A stretch of 64,000 nt of DNA. Source: Bifidobacterium castoris. Its GTDB lineage: Bacteria; Actinomycetota; Actinomycetes; Actinomycetales; Bifidobacteriaceae. Position numbers and translations under genes: made by a program. A model generated the notes under the pieces. The model was not told where the DNA came from, searched no databases, and was given only the letters and a program-made list of their open reading frames with translations. The stretch's first letter is position 1, and each line of letters begins with the position of its first letter. The DNA lies in NCBI RefSeq assembly GCF_003952025.1, contig NZ_QXGI01000001.1:248001-312000 (forward strand), given 5' to 3'. This document shows positions 1 through 8,314 of this stretch, piece after piece.

Positions 1-759
1 CGCGGCCTGCGGGGTACAGGTCATGTCCGCGGTGAGGGGTTCGGGATGCGCCGCCGACGTGAGGACGGCATGCTCCCAGCCGTCACGGCGGCTGATCTGC
101 GCCCAGGAGGTCCGGGAGCCGATGAGGACGCGGTCGAGGCGTACGGATTCGTCGAGCACGCCGCCGGGCCGGTCGAACGTGCCGCGCAGGTCCGACCGGA
201 TGAACGTGGCGCCGCGCATGGTGCATGCGGCGTCGATGGCCATGCCCGTCCAGTCGCCTCCCGTCACGGTGGCGCCGCGCAGGTCGGTGCCGTGCAGGCG
301 TGAGCCGCGCAGGGTCGTGTCCTCGAGATCGGCGCTGCGCCAGTCGCCGTCCGTGTCGGACATGCCGGACAGGTCCGCGCCCGCCCATGCGGTGTCCCGC
401 ATCACCGCGTCCTCGCATTCCAGGCCCGTTGCGGCGGCGTGCATGAACGTGGCGCCGCGCAGGTCGGTGCCGTATATGCGCGTGTCGGCCAGACGCGTGT
501 CGTCCATGCAGGCGCGGCGCAGACGGCTCCGGTCCATGCATGCGCCCGACAGGTCTGCGCCGTCCATGTCCGTGTCCGTCATGTCGGAGTCGCTGATGCG
601 GATGCCGCGCATGTCGAGGCCTTTGAGGTCCATCGTTTTGTCCGTATGGTCGAACGCGGGCGGTACGGGCGGCAGCGTCGCCGCAGCCGTGTCCGTGCCC
701 GTGTCCCATTGTCCGCCCGCCCCGTTCGGCGCCCCTTTCGGTTTGCGTGGCTGTGCCAT
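1..759 (-). CDS. Tagged pentapeptide-repeat protein, 3' end cut by window edge
   Basis: The reading frame is open from an ATG at 759 down to base 1, with AAAGGAG six bases upstream. The product begins MAQPRKPKGAPNGAGGQWD, a variant of the N-terminal tag shared by four other proteins in this window. Residues from about 35 onward are pentapeptide repeats (DLKGL, DMRGI, DMTDT, ADLSG, DLRGA and similar), the family that folds as a right-handed beta-helix and can mimic DNA. The last visible part (RSDLRGTFDRPGG, then WAQISRRDGWEHAV) leaves the strict repeat. No catalytic motif is visible. Function is unknown; DNA mimicry or a scaffolding role is an inference from the fold. The C-terminus lies outside the window. 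Confidence 0.85.
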   Translation of the reverse strand, partial: MAQPRKPKGAPNGAGGQWDTGTDTAAATLPPVPPAFDHTDKTMDLKGLDMRGIRISDSDMTDTDMDGADLSGACMDRSRLRRACMDDTRLADTRIYGTDLRGATFMHAAATGLECEDAVMRDTAWAGADLSGMSDTDGDWRSADLEDTTLRGSRLHGTDLRGATVTGGDWTGMAIDAACTMRGATFIRSDLRGTFDRPGGVLDESVRLDRVLIGSRTSWAQISRRDGWEHAVLTSAAHPEPLTADMTCTPQAA

Positions 760-815
760 CGACGGCTCCTTTCATATGTGAGAATAAAATAGGATTAAAT
801 AGTGGGTTCGATTGT
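760..815 (-). promoter_or_regulatory. AT-rich promoter region of the first tagged gene
   Basis: Read on the minus strand, this is an unusually AT-rich stretch (TATTTAATCCTATTTTATTC) directly ahead of the AAAGGAG ribosome binding site. TATTTA and TATTTT are plausible -10 boxes. No convincing -35 box is seen. Confidence 0.4.
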
Positions 816-1163
816 CGGATATTCGCATGCATGTCGGCGAACAATAAGCCGTCGTCCTTGCAGGGCGAATGCATGACCGGCGTCATGCGTCGTCGTTCGG
901 AGGCGTCCGCCACGATACGGCCGCCCGTGATCGCGTCGCCCCCGCCCGTCGGTTCGGGGCGGCCTCCATCCCCGCCTTGGCATCCTCCCTTCCGCCCGCC
1001 TCGGACCCGTGGCCGATTGCGGGCGACTATGCCCCGCCCCCATGCGCCCCCTCCTGAACGCATGCGTGTTGCGGCGCATCGGGCCGGAATGCTTCGGGAA
1101 CACGGCAAAACGGGATGCGTATGCGCGCCCCCTGGGAGATCATCGCCAACCCGGGGCATGGGA
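816..1163. other. Non-coding stretch upstream of repeat array I
   Basis: About 350 bases with no credible gene. Open frames on both strands are Arg/Pro-rich shadows without ribosome binding sites. It separates the first tagged gene from the first array of palindromic units. Confidence 0.5.
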
Positions 1164-1429
1164 GCACTGGGGTGCACTGAGGTCGCCGCCGACCTCAGAA
1201 ACGCCCCTCACGCCTACTCCTATAAGGGAAGAGAGACCCCGAGCACTGAGGTCTGGGGTATTTGGGGAGAGGGGAAAAAAGGGAGTCACGCGCATGCGGG
1301 GGCGCGGTATCGGCTGACTCCCTTTTTCCGTGTCCTTACACAACCCCAGACCCCAGTGCGCGGAGTCCCTCAGCCCAATGGTTCCAACATGTCAGGAGTG
1401 TTCTGGGGTCGGGGCCGACCTCAGTGCAC
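1164..1429 (+). repeat. Array I unit 1
   Basis: Full unit of 266 bp. The outer hairpin loop is CGCC-like rather than GGCC. The centre stem GGGAGTCA/TGACTCCC encloses a G+C-rich loop (type a, starting CGCGCATGCGGGG). Confidence 0.85.
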
Positions 1430-1610
1430 GCACAGGCGCGGGTCGGCTCATCCCGGGGGCCCGCGCGGACCATCGGCCCTGTACGTGTGGTCGGCGTATC
1501 GCGGCCCCGATGGAGCCGGATGGCGTCCAGGGCGCGAGGCCGCGGCGGGGATACCCCCTGGACGCCACGATCCGCCGATCTTCTCGTCGCCCTTGCACAC
1601 CGAACCGGAT

Positions 1611-1875
1611 GCACTGGGGTGCACTGAGGTCGGCCCCGACCTCAGAACGCCCCTCAACCCTACTCCTATAAGGGAAGAGAGACCCCGAGCACTGAGGTCC
1701 GGGGTATTTGGGGAGATGGGGAAAAAGGGAGTCACGCGCATGCGGGGGCGCATCATCGGCTGACTCCGGTTTTACCGTGTCCTTACAGACCCCAGACCTC
1801 AGTGCACGGAGCCTCTCAGCCCAATGGTCCCAACGGCTCAGGGGCGTTCTGAGGTCGGGGTCGACCTCAGTGCAC
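1611..1875 (+). repeat. Array I unit 2
   Basis: Full unit of 265 bp with type-a centre. The right arm ends GACCTCAGTGCAC, followed by a spacer holding a perfect 22-bp inverted repeat (1926-1947 with 1958-1979). Confidence 0.85.
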
Positions 1876-2042
1876 ACGTGCGGGGCGACATGCCCCCGCC
1901 GCGCATGAAAGGCGGGAAGACGATCGGATGCCCATGCGCCGGCGTCGCCCAATCCGTCGACGCCGGCGCATGGGCATCCTCCCCGTTCATGACCGATCCT
2001 GCCGGAACAAGGGCACCAACCACCACGGTGATTACGGGGCGA

Positions 2043-2307
2043 GCACTGGGGTGCACTGAGGTCGGGGTCGACCTCAGAACGCCTCTCATGCCTACTCCTA
2101 TAAGGGAAGAGAGACCCTGAGCACTGAGGTCCGGGGTATTTGGGGAGATGGGGAAAAAGGGAGTCACGCGCATGCGGGGGCGCGGTATCGGCTGACTCCC
2201 TTTTTCCGTGTCCTTACACAACCCCAGACCTCAGTGCACGGGGCCTCTCAGCCCAATGGTTCCAACATGTCAGGAGTGTTCTGAGGTCGGGGCCGACCTC
2301 AGTGCAC
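2043..2307 (+). repeat. Array I unit 3
   Basis: Full unit of 265 bp with type-a centre. The left outer hairpin has the variant loop GGGGTC while the CTGAGGTC/GACCTCAG stem is kept. Confidence 0.85.
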
Positions 2308-2481
2308 GCGTGCAGGGCGACTGCGTGTGTGCGACATGGCCCCTCTCCCTCGCCCGGGTGGATACGGATCGGGACTCCGTACGACGGACGGCAGCGTGCT
2401 TTGTTGATCGGCGCGTATCACGACGGCCCGCACCCCGACAGGCGTCATCCGGCGCCCCTGTGCGACGGGGCCGACGCGGGA

Positions 2482-2746
2482 GCACTGGGGTGCACTGAGG
2501 TCGGCCCCGACCCCAGAACGCCCCTCACGCCTACTCCTATAAGGGAAGAGAGACCCCGAGCACTGAGGTCTGGGGTATTTCGGGAATATGGGAAAAAGGG
2601 AGTCACGCGCGTAGCGGGTCGGTTCTTGCCGTGACTCCCCTTTTTCATGGTTCTTACAGACCCCAGACCTCAGTGCACACCCCCGCTCAGCCCAATGGTT
2701 CCAACGGGTCAGGGGCGTTCTGAGGTCGGGGTCGACCTCAGTGCAC
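2482..2746 (+). repeat. Array I unit 4
   Basis: Full unit of 265 bp with type-b centre (CGCGCGTAGCGGGTCGG loop). The left outer hairpin is slightly broken (GACCCCAG). Confidence 0.85.
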
Positions 2747-2892
2747 GCGCAGGCGCGGGTCGGCTCATCACGGTTCCACTCCGGCCGGGGCCGATAGGCG
2801 CGAGCGGGCGCACCGCGGTCGTCGGGCACGGAGACGGGTCCCGTATCATCGCCGTGTCGGGTTCGAGCCTTTGCACGCACCGAGTCGGGGGT

Positions 2893-3157
2893 GCACTGGG
2901 GTGCACTGAGGTCGGCGCCGACCCCAGAACGCCCCTCACGCCTACTCCTATAAGGGAAGAGAGACCATGAGCACTGAGGTCTGGGGTATTTCGGGAATAT
3001 GGGAAAAAGGGAGTCACGCGCGTAGCGGGTCGGTTCCTGCCGTGACTCCGGTTTTTCGTGTCCTTACACAACCCCAGACCTCAGTGCACGGAGCCTCTCA
3101 GACCAATGGTTCCAACATGTCAGGGGCGTTCTGAGGTCAGGGGCGACCTCAGTGCAC
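2893..3157 (+). repeat. Array I unit 5
   Basis: Full unit of 265 bp with type-b centre. It is followed by a short spacer and then the half unit. Confidence 0.85.
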
Positions 3158-3224
3158 GCACGCGGGTCGGACAGGGCTTTTTCCGTCGGCGTCGACGAAA
3201 CGGCCGTCAGTGCGCGCGCGGGTC

Positions 3225-3349
3225 GGCTTGTCCCGTGACTCCGGTTTTTCGTGTCCTTACACAACCCCAGACCTCAGTGCACACCCCCGCTCAGCCCAAT
3301 GGTCCCAACGGCTCAGGGGCGTTCTGAGGTCGGCACCGACCTCAGTGCA
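3225..3349 (+). repeat. Array I unit 6, right half only
   Basis: Starts at the centre (TGACTCCGGTTTTTCG) and runs through the complete right arm to GACCTCAGTGCA. The left arm is missing, so this is a truncated copy. A more decayed trace (GACTCCCC... CAGACCCCGGACCTCA) follows at about 3375-3415. Confidence 0.75.
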
Positions 3350-3551
3350 TGACGGGAGCCCCGCCCCCTCGGGTGCGACTCCCCTGTTCCGCGCTTCCTG
3401 CAGACCCCGGACCTCACACGGCGTGCGCGCCGACCGGCCCATGCGCCCATCGTCGGCCTCATCGCGGCCTTTCGGGCGCCGACCCGTATCCGAACGCCTC
3501 CGGGAGCACGTACGGCCGCCGAGGCGGCGCCGAAACGGGCGTGGGAGGACG

Positions 3552-3594
3552 AAAACGGGGCCGGTCTTCCCCCGATCAGGAAAGGGCCGGCCCC
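3552..3594 (-). terminator. Intrinsic terminator after the 3612-4001 gene
   Basis: On the minus strand the stem GGGGCCGG/CCGGCCCC is followed by GTTTTCG, directly downstream of the gene that stops at 3612. Confidence 0.65.
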
Positions 3595-3611
3595 TACGTC
3601 CGATGGTACGC

Positions 3612-4001
3612 TTACAGGTTCCAGTATTCGTCCGGCAGCCACCGTGGCGCCGGCGGGATGCGGCGGAACGCCCACAGGGCCTGCGCCGGCCCGATCGGGC
3701 GCAGCGCCATCATCGCCTCCCACGCCGCCTTCTCGTCCGCGTCGACCGCGCCGTGAAGACGCAGCGACTGCGCCTCCGAAAGCCGCGAAAGCCGGTTCTC
3801 GAGCGCGGCGCGCATGTCGGCCAACGTCACCTTCCCCGTCTGCGGGTGCGCGGCGCGCACACCGTACAGGATACGCACCGCAGCGGCGAGGAGACGGTCG
3901 CGCGCCCCGCGTTCCGGCGTCTCGGACGCCAGGGCGAGCAGCACGTCGACGGTGTCCGCGACCAGCATCGCGTCGGCCCCGTCCACGACCCATTCCGACA
4001 T
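3612..4001 (-). CDS. Hypothetical protein, 129 aa
   Basis: The ATG at 4001 overlaps the stop of the upstream gene in a TGATG and is preceded by GGAAGGAGG, so the two are translationally coupled. The product is mostly helical by composition (MSEWVVDGADAMLVADTVD start, PPAPRWLPDEYW end), soluble, with no signal peptide or membrane segment. I do not recognise the family. It is followed by an intrinsic terminator, so it is the last gene of its transcript. Confidence 0.65.
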   Translation of the reverse strand: MSEWVVDGADAMLVADTVDVLLALASETPERGARDRLLAAAVRILYGVRAAHPQTGKVTLADMRAALENRLSRLSEAQSLRLHGAVDADEKAAWEAMMALRPIGPAQALWAFRRIPPAPRWLPDEYWNL

Positions 4002-4351
4002 CACGTCCTCCTTCCCGAGTCCAGGCCCACCACGTCCATGCAGGCCGCCGTGAGTGATTCGACGCCGCCGATCGGCTCGGCCGCGACCATGTCGCCCCAG
4101 TCGCCGAACATGACGGGTGGCGGCATGACGCCGTCGATGGTGTGCAGCGCGGTGAGGACGGCCGCGCACGGCGCGCCCCTGCCGTCGGTCTCGCAGATGA
4201 GAGCGGCACCGCCCGTGTCGGTGAGCACCGCCCATTGCCGCCAGCGCTTCCCCTCGGCGGCGCGCACCAGTCGGGCGCGGCCGGTACAGGCGAGGCGCAG
4301 CAGCCGTTCGAGACGGTCGAGGAATCCCATGGTGTCCATGCGCCGGACCAT
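4001..4351 (-). CDS. Hypothetical protein, about 116 aa
   Basis: Start chosen at the ATG at 4351 behind GGGCGGACGC; ATGs at 4339 and 4330 are alternatives. The readable core (FLDRLERLLRLACTGRARLV, then LTDTGGAALICETDGRG) resembles small mobile-element proteins of unknown function. It is coupled by a one-base overlap to the next gene. The upstream region contains a GGACGCATGG motif that recurs ahead of other accessory genes here. Confidence 0.5.
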   Translation of the reverse strand: MVRRMDTMGFLDRLERLLRLACTGRARLVRAAEGKRWRQWAVLTDTGGAALICETDGRGAPCAAVLTALHTIDGVMPPPVMFGDWGDMVAAEPIGGVESLTAACMDVVGLDSGRRT

Positions 4352-4450
4352 GCGTCCGCCCGCCCATCCCCGCACCATGCCCCGACCGGCCCGCATCCGA
4401 ACGCCGAAAAAACAAAGGAGGCCGCCGAATACAACGCAGCAGCCTTCCAT

Positions 4451-4492
4451 AAAAACGGTGGGGCACGCCTCCGGTCGGCCGTGCCCCGTCTT
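4451..4492. terminator. Bidirectional intrinsic terminator
   Basis: Stem GGGGCACG (4460-4467) with CGTGCCCC (4480-4487), with an A-run on the left flank that reads as GTTTTTAT on the minus strand. It ends transcription of the gene at 4508-4897. Confidence 0.65.
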
Positions 4493-4507
4493 ATGATTCA
4501 TGCGACG

Positions 4508-4897
4508 TTAGATCGTCTTATTGCCTCGCATATTACTTGTTGCGGGTGGGGTGGCCGCGGCGCGCAGGGCGTGGGAGGCGAGGACCACGCGGAGCACGAC
4601 GCGGATCCGCTCCGCCGCCCCGTCCGGATCGTCGGGCAGCGGGACGGGCGCAGGGCAGGACATGTCCCAGTCGCCCAGATACACACGGTCCACGGGCCGC
4701 CCGTCGGGGCCGGTCATCGTGACGATGGCGGATTCCAACCGCCCCCGACGGGCGCACACGGTGAGGATGAGCGCCCCGTCGGCGCCGATCCGCGTCCATG
4801 AGCGGACGCCGCATCCGCAGTCCATCGCGACGGTCTCCCCCGCCGCGATCAGCTCCTCGAGCATGCGCCCGTACGTATCATCCAACGGATCGGCCAT
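4508..4897 (-). CDS. Hypothetical protein, 129 aa
   Basis: Starts at the ATG at 4897 behind GGGAGGAGA. The sequence (MADPLDDTYGRMLEELIAA start, then AMDCGCGVRSWTRIGADGA and GPDGRPVDRVYLGDWDM) is acidic and soluble, with one CGCG motif that does not form a clear zinc site. Family not recognised. A monocistronic arrangement is suggested by its own terminator downstream and a 59-base gap to the tagged gene upstream. Confidence 0.6.
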   Translation of the reverse strand: MADPLDDTYGRMLEELIAAGETVAMDCGCGVRSWTRIGADGALILTVCARRGRLESAIVTMTGPDGRPVDRVYLGDWDMSCPAPVPLPDDPDGAAERIRVVLRVVLASHALRAAATPPATSNMRGNKTI

Positions 4898-4956
4898 GGG
4901 TCTCCTCCCTATGCTGTGTTCGGCATGCACGGTCGGGGGCGGCTATGCGCGCCGGG

Positions 4957-6213
4957 TCACACGTCGACGCTCAAGCGGACCACGTCGCCGTTGGGGATCT
5001 CCACCATGCGGCCGTCCGCCTCCACCACGGCACGTTCGGCCGTGTAGTCGGCCAGCACGCCGCACATGCGGCGTCGGCGCCCGTCCGCGCCGGTCCACGA
5101 CACGGTGACCGGCCGGCACCCATGGGCCGCGTGACGGAGCCTCTGCAGACGGCACCAGCGTCGCGCATACCCCGGCCCGAACCCGTAGTCGGCGGCGCCG
5201 CGCACCGTGATCGGAGCCCTGTCGGACGGGTCGGCCGACAGGCGCGCCGCATCCGCGTACTCCACCCTCACGCGCCTCCCGTCCCCGGTGCGCAACGTCA
5301 TGCCCACGCGTCCCGCGGACGTCATGCGCCCCGAGACGCGCTCCCCCGACGTGAGCTCCGCGTCGACACGGCACCCGTTGCGCCGCACAGCCGCCCATAT
5401 GGGGCTTTCGCCCGCCACGGCCGGAGCCACGTGCACCATGCCCCGCGGTCTCACGTCGTTGATGAGATACTCCACCCGGCCGGGCCGGAACGCGCCCACG
5501 CCGATGTCCGTGCCGTCATCCAGCCGGAACGAACCGTCGGAGAACATGGCGGTCACATGACCATCCACCATACGCCCCTCATAGGTGACGCCCCTCACGC
5601 GGCACCCGTCCAGGGCGGCGTCGGCGAACCCCTCCGGATCGGCCTGCGGGAACGATGCGAAACACGCGTGCGACCCCATGACGTCGTCGGGGAGGCGCCC
5701 CTCATGCCGGGCCGTCTCCAGCACCGCGTCGAACGCGTCCGCCGCCTCCATGGACGACCAGGCGGCCGTCCGCGTCTCCTCGCCGGTGCGCAGGTTGCGG
5801 GCGGTGACGACGATCGCGCCCGAATGGAGCTCGCGTTCGAAGCGGATGTCCACGCCGGCCTGGTTGAAATCCGTCACGGTGATGCGCGGCCCGCCGTCCA
5901 TGCCGTCATGGTCCTCCCAGCGTCCTCGCCCGTCATCGGCGCCCGTATGCCAGACGCGGGTACGGCCGCCGTACGTCGCGGATATCTCCGGATACCATCG
6001 CCATCCGCCCGTCAGGTCGGTGTGGTTGATGTACCGGTCCTGGTAGCAATCGAGGAACGGGTCGAACAGCTGTTCGGTGAGCGCGTCCGCGTCCCGGCCC
6101 GGCTCCGGCGCGTCCGCGTCCAGGCCGGGCAGGGGCGTCGTGCCGTGCGGGTTGCGGTCGTATTGGCCGCCCGCCCCGTTCGGCGAGCCTTTCGGTTTCC
6201 TTGGCTGTTCCAC
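4957..6213 (-). CDS. Tagged protein, 418 aa, unknown function
   Basis: A GTG at 6213, seven bases after an AAGGAGG site, begins the shared tag (VEQPRKPKGSPNGAGGQYD). The ribosome binding site overlaps the stop of the gene upstream, so the two tagged genes are co-translated. The body is acidic, cytoplasmic and beta-rich, with segments such as LTGGWRWYPEISATYGGR and a C-terminal stretch (VSWTGADGRRRRMCGVLADY, then EIPNGDVVRLSVDV) typical of small beta-barrels. No enzyme motif is seen. The similarity to the other tagged proteins is limited to the N-terminus, so the tag looks like a portable module. Confidence 0.75.
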   Translation of the reverse strand: MEQPRKPKGSPNGAGGQYDRNPHGTTPLPGLDADAPEPGRDADALTEQLFDPFLDCYQDRYINHTDLTGGWRWYPEISATYGGRTRVWHTGADDGRGRWEDHDGMDGGPRITVTDFNQAGVDIRFERELHSGAIVVTARNLRTGEETRTAAWSSMEAADAFDAVLETARHEGRLPDDVMGSHACFASFPQADPEGFADAALDGCRVRGVTYEGRMVDGHVTAMFSDGSFRLDDGTDIGVGAFRPGRVEYLINDVRPRGMVHVAPAVAGESPIWAAVRRNGCRVDAELTSGERVSGRMTSAGRVGMTLRTGDGRRVRVEYADAARLSADPSDRAPITVRGAADYGFGPGYARRWCRLQRLRHAAHGCRPVTVSWTGADGRRRRMCGVLADYTAERAVVEADGRMVEIPNGDVVRLSVDV

Positions 6214-6223
6214 GCCGACCTCC

Positions 6224-6829
6224 TTAGCGTCGTTTCGTGATGACGGAGCCCGGCGAGCAGGGGATGTCCGTATGCCGCCACACGCCACGCGCCAGATCCG
6301 CGTACTCGATCAGACGCCCGTAGCCGGCATGGCGCATCTCCCGCTCGTCAAGCCACGGGGTCTCATGCGGATCGTTGGGGGTGGCGAACGAGACGACGGG
6401 ATGCTCCTCGCCGTCGTCGTCGAACTCCACGACGGTCGCATCCGCACGTCCCGACATGCGACTGTACGACACGAACCCGTCGCCGCCCCACATGCGGCAC
6501 TCGTCGAACGTGCAGCCGCGCTGCGCGAACAGGGCGGCCTCGTCGTCCCGGTCGAGATCGAACGAGCAGTAGTTGAAACCGGAGCCGGACAGGTCGGCGC
6601 CGCCAAAGCCGCGCGTTTCGTAGAACTCACAGTCGTCGAACACGGTGTCGGGCATGCTTTTGTGAGTGATGTCCGCGCCGGAGAACACGGCGCCGTCGAA
6701 CACGTCCCCGTCCGGGACGGCCCCCGGCGGCGGGCATGCGGGCGGTGCGCCGGCCGCGCCGGCGGGGGCCGCATCGTACTGGCCGCCGGTGCCGTTCGGC
6801 GAGCCTTTCGGTTTTCTGGGCTGTTCCAT
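6224..6829 (-). CDS. Tagged pentapeptide-like protein, 201 aa
   Basis: Starts at the ATG at 6829 and carries the exact tag MEQPRKPKGSPNGTGGQYD. After a Pro/Ala linker come pentapeptide-type repeats (VFDGAVFSGADITHKSM, FGGADLSGSGFNYCSF). The C-terminus has a second shared motif, VWRHTDIP, also seen in the proteins at 8664-9428 and 42292-42630. It is the first gene of a two-gene unit with 4957-6213. An inverted repeat at 6858-6892 lies just upstream. Function unknown. Confidence 0.75.
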   Translation of the reverse strand: MEQPRKPKGSPNGTGGQYDAAPAGAAGAPPACPPPGAVPDGDVFDGAVFSGADITHKSMPDTVFDDCEFYETRGFGGADLSGSGFNYCSFDLDRDDEAALFAQRGCTFDECRMWGGDGFVSYSRMSGRADATVVEFDDDGEEHPVVSFATPNDPHETPWLDEREMRHAGYGRLIEYADLARGVWRHTDIPCSPGSVITKRR

Positions 6830-6857
6830 GTCCATCCTCCCCATGTCGCGCGGTTTG

Positions 6858-6892
6858 CCATGCGTCCCGCCCCTATGCGGCGGGACGCATGG
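6858..6892. promoter_or_regulatory. Perfect 14-bp inverted repeat with GACGCAT half-sites
   Basis: CCATGCGTCCCGCC (6858-6871) and its complement (6879-6892) are separated by seven bases. It lies between the divergently oriented tagged gene (left) and the small Cys-rich gene (right), a typical place for an operator, though a transcription terminator hairpin cannot be excluded. Confidence 0.55.
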
Positions 6893-6932
6893 GTCGGGGC
6901 GTCAGGGATGTTTTCGGAAAGGAGCGACGGTC

Positions 6933-7049
6933 ATGTGCGAATACTGCGGGGCCCGTGAAGGGCTTGGATTGTGCATGGATTGCGGCTGCACCATCTGTCG
7001 CGGCTGCATGTGGGGCGAATTGTGCCCCGATTGCGTGGACGAGTGCTGA
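6933..7049 (+). CDS. Small Cys-rich zinc-finger-like protein, 38 aa
   Basis: The ATG at 6933 follows GGAAAGGAGCG. The 38 residues contain four CxxC-type pairs (CEYCG, CMDCGCTICRGC, CPDC), enough for two small zinc sites. The same spacing recurs in two larger Cys-rich proteins at 50959-51270 and 56169-56522, so this is probably the single-repeat member of that family. Such fingers may bind nucleic acid or protein; no partner is visible. Confidence 0.6.
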   Translation: MCEYCGAREGLGLCMDCGCTICRGCMWGELCPDCVDEC

Positions 7050-7067
7050 CGGGCGGGGGTGGTTGCC

Positions 7068-7460
7068 GTGTGCGATGTGGCCGCGTATCTTCGCTGCGAC
7101 CGGATGAGCATGGAGCGTCTGGATGGGCATGTGCATGAGTGGCTTACGGCGGAGCTGGGCGCGGATGTCGCCGATTATCGGCGGCGGCATCCGGCCATGT
7201 GGGATCGCGAACGCGTCAACTGGCTCCGTCATCACGCCACGAACTACGACGAGCTGGCCGCATGCCGCGACATCCGCACCCGGCGTCGGCTGCGCCATGC
7301 GGTGCATAGGCTCATCGCCCGCACCTATCCCGCATTGAAGAACGCGGCCCTGTGCGCGGATGCGCGCACCGAGACGTGGGGGTATGAGGGTACGCCGATC
7401 ACCCGCATGCACGGCGCGCCGATACGGGGGCGTGCATGCGATGATGCGGCTGCTGTTTGA
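7068..7460 (+). CDS. Hypothetical basic protein, about 130 aa
   Basis: Start taken at the GTG at 7068 behind GGGCGGGGGTGG; an in-frame GTG at 7059 is possible. The protein is rich in Arg and His (NWLRHHATNYDELAACRD, then RRRLRHAVHRLIARTY) and helical, which would suit nucleic-acid binding, but no known domain is recognised. It lies 18 bases after the Cys-rich gene and is likely co-transcribed with it. Confidence 0.55.
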   Translation: MCDVAAYLRCDRMSMERLDGHVHEWLTAELGADVADYRRRHPAMWDRERVNWLRHHATNYDELAACRDIRTRRRLRHAVHRLIARTYPALKNAALCADARTETWGYEGTPITRMHGAPIRGRACDDAAAV

Positions 7461-7578
7461 GGTCGGCGCGGATGCGGACATGGTGGCGGCGGCGCTACGT
7501 CGCGCCCGCTGCGCACCGGCGCTTGGTGTTGGAGACACAGGAACAGCATGTGAGCTTCAATCACCTCGTACCGGATAA
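7441..7578 (+). CDS. Possible small ORF, 45 aa
   Basis: Overlaps the end of the preceding gene in another frame and starts ATGATG. The N-terminal half (MMRLLFEVGADADMVAAALR) looks like a real helix, but there is no good ribosome binding site, so it may be spurious. Confidence 0.22.
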   Translation: MMRLLFEVGADADMVAAALRRARCAPALGVGDTGTACELQSPRTG

Positions 7579-7660
7579 GCTCAGCGCAGCATGACGCCGC
7601 CGGATTATGGTACGCCGACTTGCGTCGTCCGGCATGTTTTGTCGTGCCGGCACTTTCTCT

Positions 7661-7707
7661 ACCACGTCCTCCCCGTCTGACGCATGTTCGGACGGGGAGG
7701 ACGTGGT
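7661..7707. terminator. Bidirectional terminator after the HigBA-type pair
   Basis: Perfect 17-bp stem (7661-7677 with 7691-7707) whose loop contains GACGCATG. TTTCTCT on one side and TTTTCC on the other make it usable from both directions. Confidence 0.75.
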
Positions 7708-7715
7708 TTTCCGGA

Positions 7716-8003
7716 TTACGCGGCGACGGGTTCGATGGTGATGCGCCCGCCCAAAGAGTGTACGACTTTCATGATTGTGCCGAACGAGGGGTTGCCGCTT
7801 GGGCTGAGGCTTTTGTACAGGCTTTCGCGGCCGACGCCGGCGTCTTTGGCGACCTGCGCCATGCCGCGTGCCTTGGCGACGTCCCCAAGTGCGGTTTGAA
7901 GCAGCCGGGGGTCGTCTGTCTGGGCGGCGGCGTTGAGGTATTCGATGATGGATTCCTTGTCGTCGAGGTATTCGCTCGCGTCCCATTCGCTGATGTTCAC
8001 CAT
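7716..8003 (-). CDS. HigA-type antitoxin, helix-turn-helix
   Basis: 95 residues starting at the ATG at 8003, which overlaps the toxin gene by seven bases. The segment MAQVAKDAGVGRESLYKSLS, followed by NPSFGTIMKVVHSLG, matches the helix-turn-helix of the addiction-module antidote family found downstream of HigB/RelE-like toxins (HI1420 type). It should neutralise the toxin and bind the operator in front of the pair. Transcription ends at the strong hairpin just downstream. Confidence 0.85.
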   Translation of the reverse strand: MVNISEWDASEYLDDKESIIEYLNAAAQTDDPRLLQTALGDVAKARGMAQVAKDAGVGRESLYKSLSPSGNPSFGTIMKVVHSLGGRITIEPVAA

Positions 8004-8308
8004 TGGTGTTCCTTTCTGGCTTCGTCCAGTAGCCGTTGGGCGGTTTCGATGTCCTTGCGCTGGGAGCTTTTGTCGCCGCCTGTGAGCAGCAGGAGCAGGG
8101 TGTCTTGTTTGTTGGCGCAATATACGCGGTATCCGGCTCCGAAGTGGAACCGCAGTTCCAGAACCTCCCGTCCCACGTGTTTGAAGTCGGCGGCCTTGAT
8201 GCCGTTTTGCTGGATCTGGTTTGTTTTGAGGATGATTCGCGCTTTCGCTTGTTTGTCTTTGAGTTTCGAGAGCCAGCGCTTGTACTCTTTGGTGGTTAGT
8301 ATCCTCAT
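7997..8308 (-). CDS. HigB/RelE-like toxin, 103 aa
   Basis: MRILTTKEYKRWLSKLKD begins a compact basic protein of the RelE/HigB superfamily (HI1419 type). The core VLELRFHFGAGYRVYCANK and the closing ETAQRLLDEAR are characteristic. Such toxins act as ribosome-dependent mRNA interferases. The ATG at 8308 is chosen because a promoter with TACAAT ends seven bases before it, which would give a leaderless or near-leaderless mRNA; an upstream ATG at 8335 lies inside the promoter. Toxin precedes antitoxin, the usual HigBA order. Confidence 0.85.
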   Translation of the reverse strand: MRILTTKEYKRWLSKLKDKQAKARIILKTNQIQQNGIKAADFKHVGREVLELRFHFGAGYRVYCANKQDTLLLLLTGGDKSSQRKDIETAQRLLDEARKEHQW

Positions 8309-8314
8309 GCCATG

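Larger units (their letters stand above)
1164..3349 (+). repeat. Repeat array I: five full and one partial 265-bp palindromic units
   Basis: Five units (1164-1429, 1611-1875, 2043-2307, 2482-2746, 2893-3157) are each 265-266 bp. A sixth half unit (about 3225-3349) keeps only the right arm. Each unit is an imperfect inverted repeat. Its outer arms carry GCACTGGGGTGCACTGAGG and the hairpin CTGAGGTC-N6-GACCTCAG. The inner arms carry GCACTGAGGTCTGGGG. The centre is AAAAAGGGAGTCA...TGACTCCCTTTTT, which has the form of a bidirectional intrinsic terminator. Unique spacers of 146-181 bp separate the units and several contain long private hairpins. Open frames crossing the array share peptides only because the DNA repeats; none has a ribosome binding site. 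No known element family is recognised. Confidence 0.9.

Noticed and set aside
83-1177. 364-residue minus-strand frame at the window start
   Set aside because: It is a shadow of the pentapeptide gene in another frame (Arg/His/Pro-rich) and lacks a start signal.
1164-3349. CRISPR array interpretation of array I
   Set aside because: Units are 265 bp, palindromic and spacers are 146-181 bp; there are no cas genes nearby. The geometry is not that of CRISPR.
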